Positions 59,324 through 64,000 of a stretch of 64,000 nucleotides of DNA are shown piece by piece. This DNA is from Flavipsychrobacter sp. (lineage in GTDB: Bacteria; Bacteroidota; Bacteroidia; Chitinophagales; Chitinophagaceae). The stretch lies in the NCBI GenBank assembly GCA_024508935.1, contig JANINW010000093.1, positions 29,013 through 93,012 of the forward strand, given 5' to 3'. The translations under genes and the position numbers were made by a program. The notes beneath the pieces were generated by a model. That model was not told the DNA's origin. It saw only the letters and a program-made list of their open reading frames with translations, and did no database searches. Position 1 is the stretch's first letter. The number at the start of each line of letters is the position of its first letter.

Positions 59324-60082
59324 TTAGTACTGCATCAGCCATTCTATAGCGCCCTTTATATGCGATTCGAATAATGGTTCGGAGAATGTACTGTCTGTAT
59401 GGCCCATAGCTGTGTAAAATACATGGCCGCCATCAAAATCCCTGCACCAGCTTATAGGATGAAAGCCCCCCATTGTGCCGCCGTTGTAGGTAGCTTCGTT
59501 TACGCTCACCAATAAAATATTATCGCTGGAAAGATTTTTAAGATTATACCATTCGTCCGTACGTTTCCACTGATAGGGCAGGTTCTTCGTAGATGGATGC
59601 GTAGTTAATTCTACTGTGCAGGTAGCTTCCTGCACAGCAGGATGCGTATCGAAACGGCCACCCAGCAGCTGGCCATACCAGGGCCAGTCATATTCGGCAT
59701 CGGCACAGGCATGTATACCCAGTATTCGTCCGCCACTGCGTACATAGTCTTGCAGGCCAAGTTGTGCTTCATCATTAAAAACATCGCCGGTGCAGTTTAG
59801 TAGTACAACAATATCAAAAGCTCTCAGTGCTGTACCACTATAGCCCGCTGTTTCTTCGGCACGTGTGATTGTTAATTTCCAGTCTTCTGTGTGGCGCTGG
59901 AACATAGCCACCCCTGCTTCAATAGAAGTATGACGGAAACTTTGAGTTTTTGTAATGATAAGGATATTCGGTGCCACTATTGGGTTGCCGTTAGCATCTT
60001 TTGTTTTGCTGCAACTGCTACCCGCCACCATTATAATAATGATGGCGACGTATGCGGCGAATCTGTTTATGGGACTATACAT
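59324..60082 (-). CDS. ThuA-domain lipoprotein
   Basis: A 252-residue lipoprotein (lipobox AGSSC, near residue 24) with a ThuA-like (trehalose-utilisation type, class I glutamine amidotransferase-like fold) domain: NILIITKTQSFRHTSIEAGVAMF, FDIVVLLNCTGDVFNDEAQ, GRILGIHACADAEYDWPWYGQLLGGRF and HVFYTAMGHTDSTFSEP. ThuA family proteins are linked to sugar metabolism in Bacteroidota. Start at 60082 is fixed by a -7 box 7 bases upstream and by the lipobox; the frame continues far upstream. Confidence 0.88.
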   Translation of the reverse strand: MYSPINRFAAYVAIIIIMVAGSSCSKTKDANGNPIVAPNILIITKTQSFRHTSIEAGVAMFQRHTEDWKLTITRAEETAGYSGTALRAFDIVVLLNCTGDVFNDEAQLGLQDYVRSGGRILGIHACADAEYDWPWYGQLLGGRFDTHPAVQEATCTVELTTHPSTKNLPYQWKRTDEWYNLKNLSSDNILLVSVNEATYNGGTMGGFHPISWCRDFDGGHVFYTAMGHTDSTFSEPLFESHIKGAIEWLMQY

Positions 60083-60089
60083 ATAGGTA

Positions 60090-60097
60090 CAAAAATA
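60090..60097 (-). promoter_or_regulatory. -7 box TATTTTTG on the minus strand, 7 bases before start codon
   Basis: Reading the minus strand, TATTTTTG lies 7 bases before the ThuA ATG at 60082. Confidence 0.55.
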
Positions 60098-60140
60098 ACG
60101 ACTATAATGGCAGATACCTGTGGACCGGGTATGTTTTCTG

Positions 60141-60168
60141 TTCACCGATATAGTTTTCCCGCTCACCG
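60141..60168 (+). promoter_or_regulatory. TTCACCG/CTCACCG direct repeat (21-bp period)
   Basis: TTCACCG at 60141-60147 and CTCACCG at 60162-60168, with CGCCG copies following (60177-60189). Same element as in the four promoters of the 27-28 kb array and in the same orientation relative to the plus-strand gene at 60247. The CCTC box and 66-bp -7 spacing are not reproduced; TAGTTTTA at 60221 is a weak -7 candidate. Confidence 0.45.
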
Positions 60169-60246
60169 ATTTTTTTCGCCGCTTCGCCGAAAAGCATTTA
60201 TCTGTAAAATGGTCCTTCGGTAGTTTTACAGTAAACTCGATATTAT

Positions 60247-60852
60247 ATGAAACTAAGGAAGATATTACTCGTAGGAAAGGACAGCAGGCTATTGGCAGAA
60301 CTGGAAGAAGCATTGAAGAAAGAAGGGTTTAATGCTAAATGGTGGGATGACCTGGACGAGCTGAACCATGTAGATGCCACTGCATATTGTATGGTATTTA
60401 TGGGTGCCGGACTTTCTGCGGCAGAAAAAGAGCGATACCAGGAAGCATGGAAGCAGGATAATCCATCTATATTATTTGTAGAAGGGCTGGCGTCATCTGT
60501 TCCATTGCTGGTAGCGCAGGTGCAGCTGGCGTTTAGCCGCCAGATAGAATACGAACCTTATATCAATAGCCTGAGCATTACCAATGATACAGAGCCAACA
60601 GCACATTTCATGGTGAATGCAGATGGCTACCTGGAGATAAAAGTGTTTACACCCAGCTTATTGTCTGGCTTTAAAGAGCATACCATAGCTGCCCGCCATT
60701 TTGAAAAAGGGCGGTATATGCTGCCTCTGCAAAAAAAATATTTCAGTAATAAGCGCCACAGCTATTTTATGGTGCGGGAAGATAATAATGTAAGTTGTAT
60801 ACTGGACTTGAATGATACATCTGTATCCCGCAGCTACCAGGCATATTGTTAG
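60247..60852 (+). CDS. Hypothetical protein with degenerate receiver-like N-terminus, 201 aa
   Basis: The first ~105 residues look like a Rossmann-type receiver fold (RKILLVGKDSRLLAELEEALKKEGF, AYCMVFMGAGLS, ILFVEGLASSVPLLVAQVQLAF) but lack the acidic pair and the Asp of real receivers. The C-terminal half is beta-rich (AHFMVNADGYLEIKVFTPS, HSYFMVREDNNVSCILDLN). No family recognised. Upstream TTCACCG-type direct repeats suggest shared control with the 27-28 kb array. A terminator follows. Confidence 0.55.
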   Translation: MKLRKILLVGKDSRLLAELEEALKKEGFNAKWWDDLDELNHVDATAYCMVFMGAGLSAAEKERYQEAWKQDNPSILFVEGLASSVPLLVAQVQLAFSRQIEYEPYINSLSITNDTEPTAHFMVNADGYLEIKVFTPSLLSGFKEHTIAARHFEKGRYMLPLQKKYFSNKRHSYFMVREDNNVSCILDLNDTSVSRSYQAYC

Positions 60853-60876
60853 TGTTATGTGTTATATCAGACAATG

Positions 60877-60904
60877 AAAAGCTGCCCACAGGGCAGCTTT
60901 TTTA
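60877..60904. terminator. Terminator between convergent genes
   Basis: AAAAGCTGCCC (60877-60887), loop ACA, GGGCAGCTTTTTT (60891-60903). Serves the plus-strand gene and possibly the convergent OYE gene. Confidence 0.9.
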
Positions 60905-60911
60905 GTGAGGG

Positions 60912-61997
60912 TTAGTTAGCCGGATAATCGACATACCCTTCTGCCCCGGCTGTAAAGAAGAGATTAGTATCTGCCGTGGCCAATGGGGCACCCGTTCTGA
61001 GTTTATGCGGCAGGTTGGGATTGGCAATAAAAGGCGCCCCAAAAGAGATAAGATCTGCCTGGCCGGTTTTCAATGCTTCGGTTGCTCTTTCTATGGTGTA
61101 TCCACCATTTAAGATCAGTGTATTTGTAAAATTGGCCCTTATGGTATCTATCAATTTCAGGCCTTCTTCGCTGCTGCGGGCAGCATAATCTATCAGGTGG
61201 ATGTAAGCAATACCCAGTTGCTGTAGCTCCCGGCTAAGGTAATCATAGGTGGCGTATGTGCTTTCATAGGCCGGCATATCATTATATTGGTTGTAAGGAG
61301 ATAACCTTATACCTACCTTTTGTGCACCGATCCTGTTTGCTACTGCTTTTACGGCTTCCAATACAAAAGATGCACGGGCTTCAATGCTTCCGCCATAAGC
61401 ATCATCACGCTGGTTGACATGCGGATTTAGAAATTGTTCCAGCAGGTAGCCATTTGCGCCGTGTAATTCAATGCCGTCAAAACCGGCAACAATAGCATTT
61501 TCAGCAGCCCTGGCAAATTCTTCTATGGTCTCTTTTATGTCGTCTAAACTCATGGCCTTAGGTACCGGTAGCGGCTGCATCCCCTGGGTATCTGTCCATA
61601 TATTATCTGCAGACCGTATTGCCGATGGCGCAAGGACAACTGTTCCTTCAGGCATATTGGCCGGGTGGGATACGCGGCCGGTGTGCATCAATTGCACAAA
61701 GGCTTTGCCACCTGCTTTATGAATGTTTACGGCCACCTTGCTCCAGGCGGCGGTTTGTGCTGCATTAAAGATACCCGGTATCCTGGCATAGCCCAGGCCG
61801 TTTGGGGACGGTGCTACCCCTTCTGTAATAATAAGGCCGGCTGATGCCCGCTGTTCATAATAGGTGCTTACCAGGTCGTTCGGCAGATTGCCAATAGCCC
61901 TGCTGCGGGTCATCGGTGCCATTATGATCCTATTGTTTAATTCTATTGCCCCCAGTGAAGCAGCATCGAAAAGATTTGCATTGCTTTGCTCTTGCAT
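60912..61997 (-). CDS. Old yellow enzyme-family alkene reductase (NemA-like)
   Basis: A 361-residue TIM-barrel flavoenzyme: IELNNRIIMAPMTRSRAIGNLPNDLVSTYYEQRASAGLIITEG at the start, VQLMHTGRVSHPANMPEG, the catalytic-region FDGIELHGANGYLLEQFLNPHVNQRDDAYGGS (His-Gly-Ala-Asn-Gly-Tyr) and late FMN-phosphate loops LILNGGYT and ISFGAPFIANPNL. It reduces alpha,beta-unsaturated carbonyls, nitro compounds or N-ethylmaleimide with NAD(P)H. The divergent HxlR gene is its likely regulator, as commonly found for this enzyme. Confidence 0.95.
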   Translation of the reverse strand: MQEQSNANLFDAASLGAIELNNRIIMAPMTRSRAIGNLPNDLVSTYYEQRASAGLIITEGVAPSPNGLGYARIPGIFNAAQTAAWSKVAVNIHKAGGKAFVQLMHTGRVSHPANMPEGTVVLAPSAIRSADNIWTDTQGMQPLPVPKAMSLDDIKETIEEFARAAENAIVAGFDGIELHGANGYLLEQFLNPHVNQRDDAYGGSIEARASFVLEAVKAVANRIGAQKVGIRLSPYNQYNDMPAYESTYATYDYLSRELQQLGIAYIHLIDYAARSSEEGLKLIDTIRANFTNTLILNGGYTIERATEALKTGQADLISFGAPFIANPNLPHKLRTGAPLATADTNLFFTAGAEGYVDYPAN

Positions 61998-62067
61998 AAA
62001 AATTGTTTTTTGAAATTTTTATCAAAAGTGACACGGCGTATGCCGGCGAACAATAAGTCAGAAAAAC

Positions 62068-62388
62068 ATGACCAACAATAGTGCTATAACAAATCATAAT
62101 GATTGCCCGGGAGAACCGACCTTGAGGGTGCTGACTGTAAAATGGGCACCGCAAATACTGCGTCATACTATGGATGGTTCTATCAGGTTCAGCACCTTGC
62201 TTAAGGCTATGCCGCAGGCCAACAAACAATCTATATCTGCAGCGCTGGATAAACTGGAGGAAAATGGGTTTATACAACGCACTATCGTTAAACAGAAACC
62301 GTTACATATAGAATATAATATAACTGAAAGAGGCCAATCGGTCATACAGGTATTCAAGACCATTTCGCTACTGCCACCTATAGCCTAG
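62068..62388 (+). CDS. HxlR-family transcriptional regulator
   Basis: A 106-residue winged-helix protein: LTVKWAPQILRHTMDGSIRFSTLLKAMPQANKQSISAALDKLEENGFIQRTI then wing LHIEYNITERGQSVI. Cys13 near the N-terminus (CPGEP) corresponds to the redox/electrophile-sensing Cys of many HxlR members. Divergent to the OYE gene with 70 bases between starts, so it probably controls both from one operator in that gap. Confidence 0.92.
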   Translation: MTNNSAITNHNDCPGEPTLRVLTVKWAPQILRHTMDGSIRFSTLLKAMPQANKQSISAALDKLEENGFIQRTIVKQKPLHIEYNITERGQSVIQVFKTISLLPPIA

Positions 62389-62450
62389 TACTTGTGGATG
62401 TTTTACATATTGTCTCTTTTGTAATGCTTAGCCTTTAGCGCTAAAAAGCA

Positions 62451-62458
62451 TACTTTTG
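62451..62458 (+). promoter_or_regulatory. -7 box TACTTTTG of the RicT-like gene
   Basis: Exact TAnnTTTG match; ATG follows 124 bases later, so this gene has a long leader, in contrast to the many short ones in the window. Confidence 0.5.
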
Positions 62459-62582
62459 CAAATTAATTTATTATTTTACCGAAATCTGCAGGCTGCCGGC
62501 ATAGTGATGTAAGGGTGTATCTATAAAAGATATTTAATATAAGGAGTGACGCGCAGGCTGTTGTCAATATAAATATATATAA

Positions 62583-64000
62583 ATGGGATGTGGCAACTGT
62601 GGGACAGGAGCTAACGGGAAACCTAATGGTTGTAAAGGAAATGGTGGATGTAGTACAGGTGGATGCAACCGCATGAATGTGTTTGACTGGCTTAGCGAAC
62701 TGCCCCTGCACGATAGTGCGAAACCTTACCCGGTAATAGAAGTAACTTTTAATAAAGGCAGCAGGAAGGACTTTTTCCGTAATAATACCGGCCATATATT
62801 CGAAAAAGGTGAGTGGATCACCGTAGAAGGCGTTAGCGGCTTTGACGTAGGACAGGTAAACCTGACCGGCGAACTGGTAAAGCTACAAATGAAGAAATAC
62901 AACGTAGCCGATGACGGCAATATAAAACGTGTATTGCGTCCTACTACTGCTGAAGACCTGGAAATATGGACCAGGAACAAGGAAAGGGAACAGGATGTGC
63001 TGGTACGCTCCCGCGCCATAGCCCGCAACCTAAAGCTGGAAATGAAACTGGCCGAAGTGGAATTGCAGGCCGATGGTAAAAAGGCTACTTTCTTCTATAC
63101 CGCTGATCAGCGTGTCGACTTCCGCGAATTGATAAAACTATATGCTACCGACTTTAAAGTGAAGGTAGAGATGCGCCAGATAGGTGCCCGCCAGGAAAGT
63201 GGTAAAGTGGGCGGTATAGGCAGCTGTGGCCGCGAACTGTGCTGCAGCACCTGGCTTACCGATTTTAAAAGCGTGAATACTTCAGCAGCACGTTACCAGA
63301 ATTTGTCTATTAACCAGACAAAGCTGAGTGGCCAGTGCGGCAGGCTTAAATGCTGCCTGAACTACGAACTGGATACCTATATGGATGCGCTGAGCGTATT
63401 CCCTAATGATGCCGACAGTATACAAACTGCAAAAGGTACTGCTTCGCTGCAAAAGCGCGATATCTTTAAAAACCTGATGTGGTACAGCTATAACGATAGC
63501 AATAAGCAATACCCGCTGTCTATAGACCGTGTAAAGGAAATACAGAAACTAAATAAACAAGGCATACACCCCGAAGAACTGCAACCGGTAGAGCTGGAAG
63601 TGGTAAACCCCAAGACAACTGTAAAAATAGATGTAGGCTTTGTGAACGATGTAGGGCAAATAAGCCTGAAATCGTTGGAAAAAGGCCATAACAAGAAAAA
63701 AGGCAAGAGCAGTAATAAAGGTCCTCAGCAGGCAGGCAGCCGTGGTCCCCAGCAACAGGGAGGTAAACCGCAGCCACCACAGCGCGGCCCTAGACAACCC
63801 CAGCAACAACGCCCGCAACAGGCTGGTGGCCAGCAGCCGCAACGTCAGCAACCGCAAGGCGGTGGTGCCGGTCAGCAGCGTCCGCAACAACCACGTCCTC
63901 AGCAACAGGGAGGCCCAAGGCCACAGCAGCAGGGTGGTGGTGGTAATCCGCAGGCACCGCGCCCGCAAGGCAACCCTCAGCAACGGCCCCAACAGGGTGG
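62583..64000 (+). CDS. PSP1/RicT (YaaT)-like protein with Cys-rich N-terminus and Gln/Pro-rich tail (3' truncated by window)
   Basis: The frame is open from ATG 62583 to the right edge (472 codons). Residues 1-28 contain six Cys in Gly-rich spacing (CGNC, GCKGNGGCSTGGC). The PSP1 C-terminal domain (about 150-300) keeps the paired Cys motifs SCGRELCC and QCGRLKCC, which in RicT of the RicAFT complex hold Fe-S clusters. From about residue 375 the sequence is disordered, with Gln, Pro, Arg and Gly in repeated QQ/RPQ units. RicT homologues affect mRNA processing and phosphorelay control. The gene continues beyond the window. Confidence 0.85.
   Translation, partial: MGCGNCGTGANGKPNGCKGNGGCSTGGCNRMNVFDWLSELPLHDSAKPYPVIEVTFNKGSRKDFFRNNTGHIFEKGEWITVEGVSGFDVGQVNLTGELVKLQMKKYNVADDGNIKRVLRPTTAEDLEIWTRNKEREQDVLVRSRAIARNLKLEMKLAEVELQADGKKATFFYTADQRVDFRELIKLYATDFKVKVEMRQIGARQESGKVGGIGSCGRELCCSTWLTDFKSVNTSAARYQNLSINQTKLSGQCGRLKCCLNYELDTYMDALSVFPNDADSIQTAKGTASLQKRDIFKNLMWYSYNDSNKQYPLSIDRVKEIQKLNKQGIHPEELQPVELEVVNPKTTVKIDVGFVNDVGQISLKSLEKGHNKKKGKSSNKGPQQAGSRGPQQQGGKPQPPQRGPRQPQQQRPQQAGGQQPQRQQPQGGGAGQQRPQQPRPQQQGGPRPQQQGGGGNPQAPRPQGNPQQRPQQG

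Noticed and set aside
63549..63992. 147-aa minus-strand ORF opposite the RicT-like gene
   Set aside because: Leu/Arg/Thr repeat composition is simply the complement of the Gln/Pro-rich tail; no start signal or domain.

Overview
The window looks like a chromosomal segment of a Bacteroidota bacterium, most likely from the Chitinophagales/Chitinophagaceae side. The evidence is: C-terminal Por (type IX) secretion sorting domains on five proteins; three LytTR response regulators with LytS-type kinases; Bacteroidota -7 boxes (TAnnTTTG), often only 4-7 bases from the start codon; many SPI/SPII signal peptides; and families such as MbnP, DUF5777, DUF4294, YceI and a Cys-rich RicT homologue. There is no CRISPR array, rRNA, complete tRNA, transposase or phage gene cluster. 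It reads as ordinary chromosome with several accessory patches.

Layout. 0-3.8 kb: tail of a probable UbiA-type prenyltransferase, Maf, a DadA-like oxidoreductase and a LytTR two-component pair. 4-9.3 kb: small secreted protein, exported serine hydrolase, then a six-gene exported/lipoprotein operon around an MbnP (copper-binding family) protein without its usual MbnH partner. 9.5-12.7 kb: two tandem paralogous GEVED-domain secreted proteins. 13.0-13.86 kb: an 860-base region with long inverted repeats, a candidate 33-aa ORF and a direct repeat. 13.9-20.3 kb: PadR plus a WPGA-motif membrane protein, a Crp-like regulator, an AhpD-like protein, an FMN reductase and small proteins. 20.4-25.4 kb: a stand-alone S24/LexA-like repressor with repeated TGTACA sites, a pentameric ligand-gated channel homologue, Tag glycosylase, small DUF proteins, and an XRE/membrane-protein pair. 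25.5-27.1 kb: secreted subtilisin.

27.1-28.9 kb is the most unusual stretch. Four successive units share a rigid promoter: a TTCACCG-like direct repeat (20-21 bp period), a CCTC box exactly 33 bp further, and a TAnnTTTG box exactly 66 bp from the second repeat. Each unit also carries a near-identical hairpin that resembles the D-arm plus anticodon arm of a tRNA, followed by a T-run. Small ORFs sit just after or just before the hairpins. A single copy of the direct repeat recurs at 60.14 kb.

29-42.5 kb: membrane and secreted proteins, chromate transporter, a sensor kinase, Hsp20, a 2Fe-2S flavin reductase, a J-domain protein. 42.6-48.9 kb: a six-gene operon with TolC, adaptor, ABC permease and ATPase, then a LytS-type kinase and LytTR regulator; a CCGTTTC direct repeat (21 bp) precedes it. 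48.96-50.46 kb: a beta-propeller-like gene broken by one in-frame stop just after the signal peptide. 51.8-56.0 kb: YceI, a 953-aa periplasmic-propeller kinase and a LytTR regulator in one operon, followed by a second YceI operon with a possible haem lipoprotein and a DUF5777 barrel (56.7-58.6 kb). 58.7-64 kb: lipoproteins, ThuA-like protein, OYE reductase with divergent HxlR regulator, and a RicT/PSP1 homologue running off the right edge.

All functional names come from motifs and remembered family features read by eye; no database search was run.
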